Shown here in pieces: positions 17,713 through 26,407 of a DNA stretch of 53,253 bases. Below the pieces are notes generated by a model. It ran no database searches. It was not told the DNA's origin and was given only the letters and a program-made list of their open reading frames with translations. Location of the stretch: positions 1-53,253 of the forward strand of contig JAUNJL010000011.1 in assembly GCA_030533315.1 (NCBI GenBank), in the 5' to 3' direction. Position 1 is the first letter of the stretch. Each line of letters starts with the position of its first letter. Source of the stretch: Eubacteriales bacterium (GTDB lineage: Bacteria; Bacillota_A; Clostridia; Lachnospirales; Lachnospiraceae). Position numbers and translations under genes: made by a program.

Positions 17713-17715
17713 ACA

Positions 17716-17741
17716 TAAAAAAGAGCAGCCGAACCGGCTGC
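17716..17741 (-). terminator. selC intrinsic terminator
   Basis: GCAGCCG/CGGCTGC (17725-17731 and 17735-17741) with AAC loop. On the minus strand it is followed by TCTTTTTTAT. It lies between the convergent YfcC and selC genes and may also serve YfcC weakly. Confidence 0.8.
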
Positions 17742-17757
17742 GTTAGAAAAAGTTTTT

Positions 17758-17854
17758 TGGCGGGAGCATGTGGGAATCGAACCCACCCGGGACGTACCCT
17801 ACGCCCCACACAGGTTTTGAAGACCAGGAGACACACCAGCGCCCATCTGCTCCC
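17758..17854 (-). tRNA. selC: tRNA-Sec (anticodon UCA), CCA encoded
   Basis: The minus strand folds as a selenocysteine tRNA of 97 nt including an encoded CCA (17758-17760). The acceptor pairs GGGAGCA with TGCTCCC. The anticodon loop is CTTCAAA (anticodon UCA, reads UGA). There is a long extra arm (about 17790-17806) and a T arm GTGGGTTCGATTCCCAC. The overall plan matches bacterial selC. The eighth acceptor pair (G8 opposite A) and one anticodon-stem pair look non-Watson-Crick. With selA and selB nearby, the organism very probably makes selenoproteins. Confidence 0.95.
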
Positions 17855-17860
17855 AAGGAA

Positions 17861-17889
17861 AGTATACAGAAAAAACAGGCGCTTTTCAA
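17861..17889 (-). promoter_or_regulatory. selC promoter
   Basis: On the minus strand TTGAAA (17884-17889), 17-bp spacer, TATACT (17861-17866). Only six bases (TTCCTT) separate the -10 box from tRNA position 1, so the transcript should begin at or next to the mature 5' end. Confidence 0.82.
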
Positions 17890-17911
17890 GTGCCAGATCA
17901 AGGAGGATCCT

Positions 17912-18421
17912 ATGAAAGAGGAACGAAGCCCTATGACCACCCACTGTTACATCGAGAGAGGGGACTCTTACCTGATGCTTCACCGGGTATCCAAGAAGAA
18001 CGATGTGAACAAGGATAAATGGATCGGCATCGGGGGACATTTCGAGGAGGGAGAAAGCCCGGAGGACTGTCTTTTGCGGGAAGCGAAGGAGGAGACGGGG
18101 CTGACCCTCACCTCCTGGCGGTTCCGGGGGATCGTCACCTTTACCCAGGAGGGCTACGGCACCATTTACATGTGTATGTACACGGCGGACGGCTATGAGG
18201 GCACTCTGAGGGAGTGCGACGAGGGCACCCTGGAATGGATAAAAAAAGAGGACATTCCCAAGCTGAACCTTTGGACGGGGGATCTGATCTTTCTGAAGCT
18301 TCTTCGGGAGGAAGCTCCCTTTTTCTCCCTAAAATTGGAATACAAGGGGGATGAGCTCGTCAGCGCAGTGCTGGACGGAGAAGAGATCACACTTCCGCTG
18401 GATGCATCCTTTTACGCATAA
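17912..18421 (+). CDS. Nudix hydrolase (MutT/8-oxo-dGTP-type)
   Basis: A 169-residue Nudix protein. The Nudix box fits exactly: G42, E48, then REAKEETGL from residue 56. The sequence before it (KDKWIGIGGHFEEGE) and the trailing EWIKKEDIPKLNLWTGD are typical of clostridial MutT-like enzymes that hydrolyse oxidised nucleotides or other nucleoside diphosphate derivatives. AAGGAGG lies 6 nt before ATG 17912; the frame is open upstream but runs antisense through selC. It diverges from selC, whose -35 box is only 23 bp upstream of this start. Confidence 0.9.
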   Translation: MKEERSPMTTHCYIERGDSYLMLHRVSKKNDVNKDKWIGIGGHFEEGESPEDCLLREAKEETGLTLTSWRFRGIVTFTQEGYGTIYMCMYTADGYEGTLRECDEGTLEWIKKEDIPKLNLWTGDLIFLKLLREEAPFFSLKLEYKGDELVSAVLDGEEITLPLDASFYA

Positions 18422-18548
18422 AAGGAGATTTTCGGTATGCCTGGAAAGGCTATTTTTGTGTAAGGGGGAGTTTCTTTTCATCCCCCAGCGCCTCCCCTTG
18501 GCAAAAACCTCAGACGGAAAGTCCCCGCCACCTTTTTTTTCCAGCCTA

Positions 18549-18578
18549 TTGACTTCGGAGGGATATTTTTAGTAAGAT
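18549..18578 (+). promoter_or_regulatory. plsX-rnc-smc-ftsY promoter
   Basis: TTGACT (18549-18554), 18-bp spacer, TAAGAT (18573-18578), 45 bp upstream of plsX. It would give plsX its own start now that rpmF is no longer adjacent. Confidence 0.6.
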
Positions 18579-18622
18579 AGAGAATTGGAAAAACAGCCAA
18601 AAGTGCAGAGCAGGAGGAGAAT

Positions 18623-19639
18623 ATGGCAGATACAGTGAGAGTCGTGGTAGACGGGATGGGAGGCGATTATGCTCCCCAGGAACCGGTGAAGGCGGCCGTG
18701 GAGGCCGTAACGGAAAGAGAGGACATCCAGGTGATCCTCACGGGGGACGAGACAGTCATCCGAAAAGAACTGGAGAAATATCAGACCTACCCCAAGGAAA
18801 GAATCCAGGTGGTGCACACCACAGAGGTGATCGAGACGGCGGAGCCGCCGGTGATGGCCATTCGCAAGAAAAAGGATTCTTCCATTGTGGTAGGCCTGAA
18901 CATGGTAAAACGACAGGAGGCAGATGCGTTTATTTCCTCCGGCAGCACCGGGGCCATTCTGGTGGGCGGACAGGTGCTGGTGGGCAGGAGCAAGGGGGTG
19001 GAGCGCCCTCCTCTTGCTCCCCTCATTCCCACGGAGAACGGGGTGTCCCTCCTCATTGACTGCGGCGCAAACGTGGACGCCCGCCCCTCCCACCTGGTGC
19101 AGTTTGCCAGGATGGGATCCATCTACATGGAAAACGTGGTGGGGATCCAGAATCCCCGGGTGGCCATCGTCAGCAACGGTGCGGAGGAGGAGAAGGGAAA
19201 CGCTCTGGTGAAGGAGACCTTTCCCCTTCTGAAGGAATGCCAGGACATCAATTTTATCGGCAGCATCGAGGCCAGGGACATTCCTGCAGGCTATGCGGAC
19301 GTGGTGGTGTGCGAGGCCTTTGTGGGAAACGTGATCCTGAAGCTTTACGAGGGCGTGGGAGCCGTTCTCATCAAGAAGGTGAAGGCCGGGATGATGACCA
19401 GCCTTCGCAGCAAGCTGGGGGCCCTTCTGGTGAAGCCGGCCCTGAAGGCCACCCTGAAAACCTTTGACGCCAGCGACCACGGCGGCGCCCCTCTTTTGGG
19501 CCTGAAGGGGCTGGTGGTAAAGACCCACGGAAGCGCCAAGGCCGTGGAGATCAAAAACGGCATCTTCCAGTGCGTACAGTTTAAACAGCAGAGGATTAAT
19601 GAAAAAATTGCCGCCCGCATCAATCCCCAGGAGGCGTAA
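18623..19639 (+). CDS. plsX: Phosphate acyltransferase PlsX
   Basis: A 338-residue PlsX, which makes acyl-phosphate from acyl-ACP for phospholipid synthesis with PlsY. Signatures: VVVDGMGGDYAP at the N-terminus, ISSGSTGAILVGG (about 104-116), and DASDHGGAPLLG near the C-terminus. GGAGGAGAAT precedes the ATG. It heads plsX-rnc-smc-ftsY; an acpP gene, often found between plsX and rnc, is absent here. Confidence 0.97.
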   Translation: MADTVRVVVDGMGGDYAPQEPVKAAVEAVTEREDIQVILTGDETVIRKELEKYQTYPKERIQVVHTTEVIETAEPPVMAIRKKKDSSIVVGLNMVKRQEADAFISSGSTGAILVGGQVLVGRSKGVERPPLAPLIPTENGVSLLIDCGANVDARPSHLVQFARMGSIYMENVVGIQNPRVAIVSNGAEEEKGNALVKETFPLLKECQDINFIGSIEARDIPAGYADVVVCEAFVGNVILKLYEGVGAVLIKKVKAGMMTSLRSKLGALLVKPALKATLKTFDASDHGGAPLLGLKGLVVKTHGSAKAVEIKNGIFQCVQFKQQRINEKIAARINPQEA

Positions 19640-19719
19640 GGGCCTTTTGGGAGCGATGGCAGACATCCAGTGACGGGGGAGGTACCCCGGGATGAGGGCG
19701 ATGGACGGAGGAGAATCAA

Positions 19720-20403
19720 TTGGACAAAAAATTTGAAGCGTTGGAGGAGAGGATCGGTTATCGTTTCCAAAACCGCCGCCTTTTGGAGCAGGCGCTGACA
19801 CACAGCTCCTATGCAAACGAAAAAAAGCTGGGAAAGGCGGGAAGCAACGAGCGCCTGGAATTTTTGGGAGATGCGGTGCTGGAGCTTGTCAGCAGCGACT
19901 TCCTTTATCAGAAGTATCCGAAGCTTCCGGAGGGAGAGCTGACCAAAAAACGGGCAAGCCTGGTGTGCGAGCCCAGCCTGGCCTTTTGCGCCAGGGGCTT
20001 TGAGCTGCCAAAAAGCCTTCTTCTGGGGAAGGGGGAGGAGCTGACGGGAGGCCGGAGCCGGGATTCCATTGTCTCGGACGCCACCGAAGCCCTTTTAGGT
20101 GCCATCTATCTGGACGGAGGCTTTGACAGGGCCAGGGAGTTTGTGCTGAACTTCATCTTAAACGATATCGAACACAAGCAGCTTTTTTATGACAGCAAGA
20201 CCATACTTCAGGAGATCGTTCAGGAAAACCTGGGGCATTTTGTGGAGTACCGTCTGGTGAAGGAGGAAGGGCCGGATCACAACAAAAGCTTTACCCTGGA
20301 GGTTCTTGTCAACGGGGAGGTCATGGGCACGGGCACGGGTCACACCAAAAAGGCGGCCGAGCAGGCTGCCGCCTACCAGGCCATCCAGAAGATGAACCGG
20401 TAA
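19720..20403 (+). CDS. rnc: Ribonuclease III
   Basis: A 227-residue RNase III that cuts double-stranded RNA, including rRNA precursors. The catalytic signature NERLEFLGDAVLEL is at about residues 44-57, and the C-terminal third is a dsRNA-binding domain ending in HTKKAAEQAAAYQAI. The start is TTG at 19720 (LDKKFEALEERIGY, read as Met) with CGGAGGAG upstream; a nearby ATG at 19701 is in another frame. smc begins 24 bp after the stop. Confidence 0.96.
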   Translation: MDKKFEALEERIGYRFQNRRLLEQALTHSSYANEKKLGKAGSNERLEFLGDAVLELVSSDFLYQKYPKLPEGELTKKRASLVCEPSLAFCARGFELPKSLLLGKGEELTGGRSRDSIVSDATEALLGAIYLDGGFDRAREFVLNFILNDIEHKQLFYDSKTILQEIVQENLGHFVEYRLVKEEGPDHNKSFTLEVLVNGEVMGTGTGHTKKAAEQAAAYQAIQKMNR

Positions 20404-20427
20404 GGGAAGCCAGAAGGATCGTAAGGT

Positions 20428-23400
20428 ATGTATCTGAAAAATATAGAGGTGCAGGGGTTCAAGTCCTTTGCGCAGAAGATCAATTTTGAGTTCCACAATG
20501 GCATTACGGGCATTGTGGGACCCAACGGCAGCGGGAAGAGCAACGTGGGGGATGCGGTCCGCTGGGTGCTGGGTGAGCAGAGCGCAAAGCAGCTTCGGGG
20601 AGGAAGTATGCAGGACGTGATCTTTTCCGGCACGGAGACGAGAAAGCCCCTGAGCTTTGCCTCTGTGGCCATCACCCTGGACAACGGGGATCACAAGCTT
20701 CCCGTGGACTTTAACGAGGTGACGGTGACAAGGCGCCTTTACCGTTCCGGGGAGAGCGAGTACCTGATCAATGGCAGCGCCTGCCGGTTAAAGGACATCA
20801 ACGAGATGTTCTACGACACCGGGATCGGGAAGGAAGGCTATTCCATCATCGGCCAGGGACAGATTGACAAGATCCTCAGCGGCAAGCCGGAGGACCGCCG
20901 GGAGCTTTTTGACGAGGCTGCCGGCATTGTCAAGTTTAAGAGAAGGAAGAACACCACCATCAAGAAGCTGGAGGAGGAGCAGCAGAACCTGGTCCGTGTC
21001 ACGGACATCCTAAGCGAGCTCACGAGACAGCTGGAGCCTTTGCGGAAGCAGTCGGAGACGGCGAGGCTTTATCTTGCCAGAAGGGACAGCCTGAAGGAGG
21101 CGGAGGTGAACATGTTCCTGCTGGAGAGCCAGGATTCAGAGAAGCGCCTGGAGGAACTGAAGGAGAAAAGCGGGATCGGGGAGAGCCAGCTTTCGGAGGC
21201 CAGAGGCGCCTATGACCGGACGAAGGTGGAATATGACCGCCTGGAGAAGGAGCTGGAGGAGCTGAGCGGCAGGATGGATCTGCTGCGGGAGGAAAACCAG
21301 CGAAGAGCCCTTCGGAACCAGCAGCTGGAGGGCCAGGTGAATGTTCTGAAGGAGCAGATTGCCTCCGGGGAGCAGAGTCAGGAGCATTATGAGGGTCGGC
21401 TGTCGGCCATTACCCAGGAGATGGAGAAGCGCAGGCACCAGAGGGAGAGCCTGGAGGAGGAAAAGTCCGTTCTCCAAAAAAGCCGCCAGGACGCAGGGAG
21501 GCAGCTGAGGGAGATGGAGGAGAAGCTGACCGCCATCCAGGAGGAGCTGGAGAAATGCCAGGACTCCGTGGAGGAGGGAAAGAACGAGATCATCGAGCTG
21601 CTGAATCAGAGGGCCACCACCAAGGGAAAGGCCCAGCGCTACGACGCCCTGATGGAGCAGATCGAAATCCGCAAGGCGGAGATCAGCCAAAGGATCCTCC
21701 ATCTGAAAAACGAGGAGCTCCAGCTGCAAAGGGAGGGGGAGAAGGCCCAGGCACAGTATAAGGCCGTCACCACCCTCATCGATGACATGAACCGGGAGTG
21801 CAGCCGTCTGGACGAGCAGGTCCATGCCCTGACCGGACAGCTGAAAAAGCAGAACGAGCAGATGGAGATGGGCCAGAGAGCTTACCACAGGGAGGAGTCC
21901 AGGCTGGAATCTCTGAAAAACCTGACGGAGCGTTACGACGGTTATGGAAACAGCATCCGGCGCGTGATGGAGCAAAAGAGCCGGGTGCCCGGCATCCGGG
22001 GAGTGGTGGCGGATCTCATCCAGGTGAACAAGGAGTACGAGATCGCCATTGAGACGGCCCTGGGGGGAAGCATCCAGAACATTGTGACGGACAACGAGCA
22101 GACGGCGAAGGAGATGATCGGCTTCCTAAAGAAAAACCGTTTTGGCCGGGCCACCTTCCTTCCTCTCAGCACCATCAACAGCCGGGCGGAGTTTCCAGCG
22201 AGGGAGGCAAAAAAGGAGCCGGGAGTGGTGGGGGTGGCCAGCGACCTGGTGACCTCCGGGAAGGAGTACGCTGGGCTTTGCCGTTACCTTTTGGGAAGGG
22301 TGCTGGTGGTGGATCACATCGATCATGCCATTGCCATCGCGAGAAAATACCGCCACAGCTTCCGCATGGTGACGGTGGAGGGGGAGTCCCTGAACCCTGG
22401 CGGCTCCATGACGGGAGGCGCCTTTAAGAACAACAGCAACCTTCTGGGGCGCCGCCGGGAGATCGAGGAGCTCTCGGACAGTGTCAAGGCCCTGAAAAAG
22501 GACATGGAGGCCATGCAAAGGTCCATTGACGAAAACCGCAGCCGGCGGAACGTCATCCGGGATACCATTGCGGACTTCCAGGAAAAGCTACGCCAGCAGT
22601 ACGTGGCCCAGAACACGGCGAAGATGAGCATTTCCCAGCTGGAGGAAAAGGAAAGAGAGCAAAAGGAGACCTATGGCCAGATCAGGCGGGAGCAGGAGGA
22701 GCTGCGCCGCCAGGTGAAGGAGGCCAAGGAGGATCACAGCCACACCCTGGAGGAGCTTGCTCTTTCCCAGCAGGATGAAAAGGAACTGGAAACCTTCATC
22801 GAGACGAGGCAAAAGGAGCTGGAGGACTGGAAGCAGGAGGAGGCCCTGGTGCAGAAGACCCTGGAGGAGCTACGCCTGAATGCCTCCGCCGCCCAGCAGA
22901 AGGAAAGTTTTGCAGGGGAAAACCTTCGCCGCCTGATCCAGGAGACGGAGGACCTTTCCCGCGAGGAGGAGGAGCTTCATCAGATCCTGGAGAAGGGAAA
23001 AGAGGAGATCCAGAAAAAAGGCCAGGCCATCATCGGCCTTGAGGAGGAGATCCAAAGGGGCAGGACAAAGGAGGATGAGGCCAGAGTCCTCATGGAGGAA
23101 TGGCAGAGGGAGAAGGATGGCAAGAATGAGAGCCACCGGTCCATTTTTCAGCGGCGGGACGAGCTCTCCGGCCAGATCTCCCTTCTGGACAAGGAGTGCT
23201 TCCGCCTGAGAAGCCAGATCGAGAAGCTGGAGGAAAGCCGGGAGGCCCAGATCGCTTATCTTTGGGAGGAATACGAGATCACCCCCAACAGCGCCCTGGA
23301 ATACCAAAAGGAGGGTCCCCTGGATCTGAAGGAGCTGAAGAGGCAGGCCGCCCAGCTGAAGGAAGAGATCAAGAAGCTGGGGCCGGTGAACGTCAACGCC

Positions 23401-23988
23401 ATCCAGGATTACAAGAGCCTGGTGGAGCGCCACACCTTCCTCTCCGGCCAGTACCAGGACCTGAAGACGGCCCAGGAGCAGCTGGAGCAGATCATCCAGG
23501 AGCTGGACGAGGGGATGCGCCGGCAGTTTGGGGAGAAATTCCAGGACATCCAGAGAGAGTTTGACAAGGCCTTCAAGGAGCTGTTTGGCGGAGGGAAGGG
23601 AACCCTCCAGCTGGAGGAGGAGATGGACATCCTGGAGGCGGGGATCCGGATCATCTCCCAGCCGCCGGGAAAGAAGCTGCAGAACATGATGCAGCTTTCC
23701 GGCGGGGAGAAGGCGCTGACGGCCATCGCCCTGCTTTTTGCCATCCAGAACCTAAAGCCTTCCCCCTTCTGTCTTTTGGACGAGATCGAGGCCGCCCTGG
23801 ATGATTCCAACGTGGGAAGATTTGCGGGCTATTTACAGAAGTTGACGAAGAACACACAATTTATTATAATAACCCATAGGAGAGGCACCATGAATGCGGC
23901 GGACCGCCTTTATGGCATCACCATGCAGGAAAAGGGAGTTTCAACGCTGGTTTCCGTGGACCTGGTGGAAAGTCAGCTGACACAATAA
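20428..23988 (+). CDS. smc: Chromosome segregation ATPase SMC
   Basis: A 1186-residue full-length SMC. Walker A is GPNGSGKSN (about 32-40). Long coiled coils with EE/QR-rich heptads flank a hinge around residues 515-680 (VPGIRGVVADLIQ to NPGGSMTGGAFKN). The C-terminal head has LSGGEKALTAIALLFAIQ (signature) and CLLDEIEAALDDSNV (Walker B). It works with ScpA/ScpB, not encoded here, to organise the chromosome. Short spacing to rnc and ftsY indicates one operon. Confidence 0.98.
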   Translation: MYLKNIEVQGFKSFAQKINFEFHNGITGIVGPNGSGKSNVGDAVRWVLGEQSAKQLRGGSMQDVIFSGTETRKPLSFASVAITLDNGDHKLPVDFNEVTVTRRLYRSGESEYLINGSACRLKDINEMFYDTGIGKEGYSIIGQGQIDKILSGKPEDRRELFDEAAGIVKFKRRKNTTIKKLEEEQQNLVRVTDILSELTRQLEPLRKQSETARLYLARRDSLKEAEVNMFLLESQDSEKRLEELKEKSGIGESQLSEARGAYDRTKVEYDRLEKELEELSGRMDLLREENQRRALRNQQLEGQVNVLKEQIASGEQSQEHYEGRLSAITQEMEKRRHQRESLEEEKSVLQKSRQDAGRQLREMEEKLTAIQEELEKCQDSVEEGKNEIIELLNQRATTKGKAQRYDALMEQIEIRKAEISQRILHLKNEELQLQREGEKAQAQYKAVTTLIDDMNRECSRLDEQVHALTGQLKKQNEQMEMGQRAYHREESRLESLKNLTERYDGYGNSIRRVMEQKSRVPGIRGVVADLIQVNKEYEIAIETALGGSIQNIVTDNEQTAKEMIGFLKKNRFGRATFLPLSTINSRAEFPAREAKKEPGVVGVASDLVTSGKEYAGLCRYLLGRVLVVDHIDHAIAIARKYRHSFRMVTVEGESLNPGGSMTGGAFKNNSNLLGRRREIEELSDSVKALKKDMEAMQRSIDENRSRRNVIRDTIADFQEKLRQQYVAQNTAKMSISQLEEKEREQKETYGQIRREQEELRRQVKEAKEDHSHTLEELALSQQDEKELETFIETRQKELEDWKQEEALVQKTLEELRLNASAAQQKESFAGENLRRLIQETEDLSREEEELHQILEKGKEEIQKKGQAIIGLEEEIQRGRTKEDEARVLMEEWQREKDGKNESHRSIFQRRDELSGQISLLDKECFRLRSQIEKLEESREAQIAYLWEEYEITPNSALEYQKEGPLDLKELKRQAAQLKEEIKKLGPVNVNAIQDYKSLVERHTFLSGQYQDLKTAQEQLEQIIQELDEGMRRQFGEKFQDIQREFDKAFKELFGGGKGTLQLEEEMDILEAGIRIISQPPGKKLQNMMQLSGGEKALTAIALLFAIQNLKPSPFCLLDEIEAALDDSNVGRFAGYLQKLTKNTQFIIITHRRGTMNAADRLYGITMQEKGVSTLVSVDLVESQLTQ

Positions 23989-24003
23989 TAGGAGGGAGCA
24001 TGT

Positions 24004-24960
24004 ATGGCGGAAGAAAAGAAGGGTTTCTTTAAAAGACTGGTAAGCGGTCTTGCGAAAACCAGGGATAATATCGTAAAGGGCTTTGATTCCCTTTTCAGCG
24101 GATATTCCAGCATTGATGAGGATTTTTACGAGGAGCTGGAGGAGATCCTCATCATGGGCGACATTGGGATCAACGCCACCACGGCCATTTTGGAGAAGCT
24201 GAAGGAGCAGGTGGCGGAAAAGAACATCAAGGAGCCCATGGAATGCAAGCAGCTCCTCATAGACACCATCAAGGAGCAGATGTACGTGGACAGCACGGAG
24301 TATGCCTTTGAGGAGAAGAAATCCGTCCTTCTGATCATCGGCGTCAATGGCGTGGGAAAGACCACCTCCGTGGGCAAGCTGGCAGGCAAGCTGAAGGAGC
24401 AGGGGAAAAAGGTGATCCTGGCCGCCGCGGATACCTTCCGGGCGGCGGCAGGTGAGCAGCTGACCCAGTGGGCGGAGCGGGCCGGGGTGGAGATCATCGG
24501 AGGCCAGTCCGGGGCCGATCCGGCTTCCGTGGTTTACGATGCGGTGGCGGCGGCCAAGGCCAGGAATGCGGATGTTCTCATCTGCGACACGGCGGGCCGT
24601 CTCCACAACAAGAAGAACCTGATGGAGGAGCTTCGGAAGATCTACCGGATCCTGGAGCGGGAATACCCGGAGGCGTACCTGGAGACCCTGGTGGTCCTGG
24701 ACGGCACCACGGGCCAGAACGCCCTGGCCCAGGCGAAGCAGTTTGCCCAGGTGGCCAATGTCAACGGCATCATCCTCACCAAGCTGGACGGCACCGCCAA
24801 GGGAGGCATTGCCGTGGCCATCCAGTCTGAGTTGGATATCCCCGTAAAATACATTGGCGTGGGGGAGACCATCGACGATCTGCAGAAGTTTGATGCAGGC
24901 CAGTTTGTGGACGCATTGTTTGACATTGATGAGAAATCCCTGTGGAAACAGGAAGGATGA
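24004..24960 (+). CDS. ftsY: Signal recognition particle receptor FtsY
   Basis: A 318-residue FtsY, essentially the NG GTPase domain with only a short charged N-terminal segment. G motifs: GVNGVGKTTSVGKLA (about 114-128), DTAGRLHNK, and TKLDGTAKGG. It receives Ffh-bound ribosomes at the membrane; ffh lies 4 kb downstream. TAGGAGGGAGC precedes the ATG, 16 nt after smc. An alternative ATG at 24000 is out of frame. Confidence 0.98.
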   Translation: MAEEKKGFFKRLVSGLAKTRDNIVKGFDSLFSGYSSIDEDFYEELEEILIMGDIGINATTAILEKLKEQVAEKNIKEPMECKQLLIDTIKEQMYVDSTEYAFEEKKSVLLIIGVNGVGKTTSVGKLAGKLKEQGKKVILAAADTFRAAAGEQLTQWAERAGVEIIGGQSGADPASVVYDAVAAAKARNADVLICDTAGRLHNKKNLMEELRKIYRILEREYPEAYLETLVVLDGTTGQNALAQAKQFAQVANVNGIILTKLDGTAKGGIAVAIQSELDIPVKYIGVGETIDDLQKFDAGQFVDALFDIDEKSLWKQEG

Positions 24961-25020
24961 GGAACCGTTTGACTGGGTCTGCGCAGAGGCTGTGCCGGCC
25001 CTGAAATAACGATGAAGGAT

Positions 25021-25078
25021 ACAAGGGTCCCGGAAGAGCTTTGCGGATCCTTGTCTGTGGCGGCCCGGGGATCCGGGC
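25021..25078 (+). other. Two consecutive hairpins between ftsY and threonine ammonia-lyase
   Basis: ACAAGGGTCC (25021-25030) pairs with GGATCCTTGT (25045-25054), and GCCCGG (25063-25068) pairs with CCGGGC (25073-25078, GGAT loop). Neither has a U-tract, and no T-box conserved sequence is seen. A role as leader structure or mRNA processing site is possible. No clear promoter was found in this 164-bp gap. Confidence 0.5.
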
Positions 25079-25124
25079 GGTCACGAGAATAAGCTGCGGC
25101 CAGGCTGCAGAGGAGGGAATGACT

Positions 25125-26336
25125 ATGCTGACATTAGAGAGATTTGAGGAAGCCTCAGAAATCGTAAAAAGGGTGACCCAGGAGACAAAGCTGATCAGGA
25201 GCAGCTATTTTACAGAGCTGACGGGCAACAAGGTTTTTTTTAAGCCGGAAAACATGCAGCGCACAGGCGCATATAAGGTGAGGGGGGCTTATTATAAGAT
25301 CAGCACCCTCAGCGACGAGGAGAGAGGGAAGGGGCTGATCACGGCCTCCGCAGGGAACCATGCCCAGGGCGTGGCCTATGCGGCCCACAGATACGGGGTA
25401 AAGGCCGTGATCGTCATGCCCACCACCACGCCTCTGATCAAGGTGGAGCGCACCAAGGGCTACGGCGCCCAGGTGATCCTGCACGGGGACGTGTACGACG
25501 AGGCCTGCGCCTTCGCCCTGGAGCTGGCGGAAAAGGAGGGCTATACCTTTATCCATCCCTTTGACGATCCGGCGGTTGCCACCGGGCAGGGCACCATCGC
25601 CATGGAGATTATCCAGGAGCTGCCCCTGGTGGACTACATCCTGGTGCCCATCGGCGGAGGCGGTCTCGCCACCGGCGTCTCCACCCTTGCAAAGCTTTTG
25701 AATCCCCACATCAAGGTGATCGGGGTGGAGCCCTCCGGTGCGGCCTGCATGAAGGCCTCCCTGGAGAAGGGGGAGGTGGTGGGCCTTCCCCACGTGAACA
25801 CCATCGCCGACGGCACGGCGGTGCAGAGGCCGGGAGAGGTGATCTTCCCCTACATCCAGGAAAATCTGGACGGGATCATCACCGTGGATGACGACGAGCT
25901 GATCGTGGCCTTTCTGGACATGGTGGAAAATCATAAGATGATCGTGGAAAATTCTGGTCTTCTCACGGTGGCCGCCCTCCGCCATCTGGATTTCAGGAAT
26001 AAAAAGGTGGTTTCCATCCTGAGCGGCGGAAACATGGACGTGATTACCATGTCCTCGGTGGTGCAGCACGGGCTGATCCAGAGGGACCGCATCTTCACCG
26101 TATCCGTGCTGATCCCGGACAAGCCGGGAGAGCTGGTGCGGGTGGCCACCCTTATTGCGGAGAACCAGGGAAATGTGATCAAGCTGGATCACAACCAGTT
26201 TGTCAGCACCAACCGAAACGCCGCCGTGGAGCTGAAGATCACGTTGGAGGCCTTTGGAACGGAGCACAAGAACCAGATCGTAAAGGCTCTGGAGGAGGAG
26301 GGGTGCAAGCCCAAGGTCATCCGGCCCAGCCTGTGA
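25125..26336 (+). CDS. ilvA: Threonine ammonia-lyase with ACT domain
   Basis: A 403-residue PLP enzyme that deaminates threonine to 2-oxobutanoate. The PLP lysine is in the segment FFKPENMQRTGAYKVRGAYY; the glycine-rich phosphate loop is PIGGGGLATG. The C-terminal 75 residues (TVSVLIPDKPGELVRVATLI) form one ACT regulatory domain, the shorter biodegradative/clostridial architecture (TdcB-like length plus ACT) rather than the long two-ACT IlvA. Two in-frame ATGs exist (25119, 25125); the second is better spaced from AGGAGG. Could equally be called tdcB. Confidence 0.9.
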   Translation: MLTLERFEEASEIVKRVTQETKLIRSSYFTELTGNKVFFKPENMQRTGAYKVRGAYYKISTLSDEERGKGLITASAGNHAQGVAYAAHRYGVKAVIVMPTTTPLIKVERTKGYGAQVILHGDVYDEACAFALELAEKEGYTFIHPFDDPAVATGQGTIAMEIIQELPLVDYILVPIGGGGLATGVSTLAKLLNPHIKVIGVEPSGAACMKASLEKGEVVGLPHVNTIADGTAVQRPGEVIFPYIQENLDGIITVDDDELIVAFLDMVENHKMIVENSGLLTVAALRHLDFRNKKVVSILSGGNMDVITMSSVVQHGLIQRDRIFTVSVLIPDKPGELVRVATLIAENQGNVIKLDHNQFVSTNRNAAVELKITLEAFGTEHKNQIVKALEEEGCKPKVIRPSL

Positions 26337-26352
26337 TGGCCAGGATCTGAAC

Positions 26353-26400
26353 AAAAAAGCAGGGAGCCTGCTCCGAAGCGGAGAAGGGCTCCCTGTCTTT
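26353..26400. terminator. Bidirectional terminator between ilvA and DUF362 gene
   Basis: CAGGGAGCC (26360-26368) pairs with GGCTCCCTG (26387-26395), with a small inner hairpin. T-rich tails exist on both sides (TCTTTT plus strand, GCTTTTTTG minus strand). Confidence 0.85.
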
Positions 26401-26407
26401 TCGTGGA

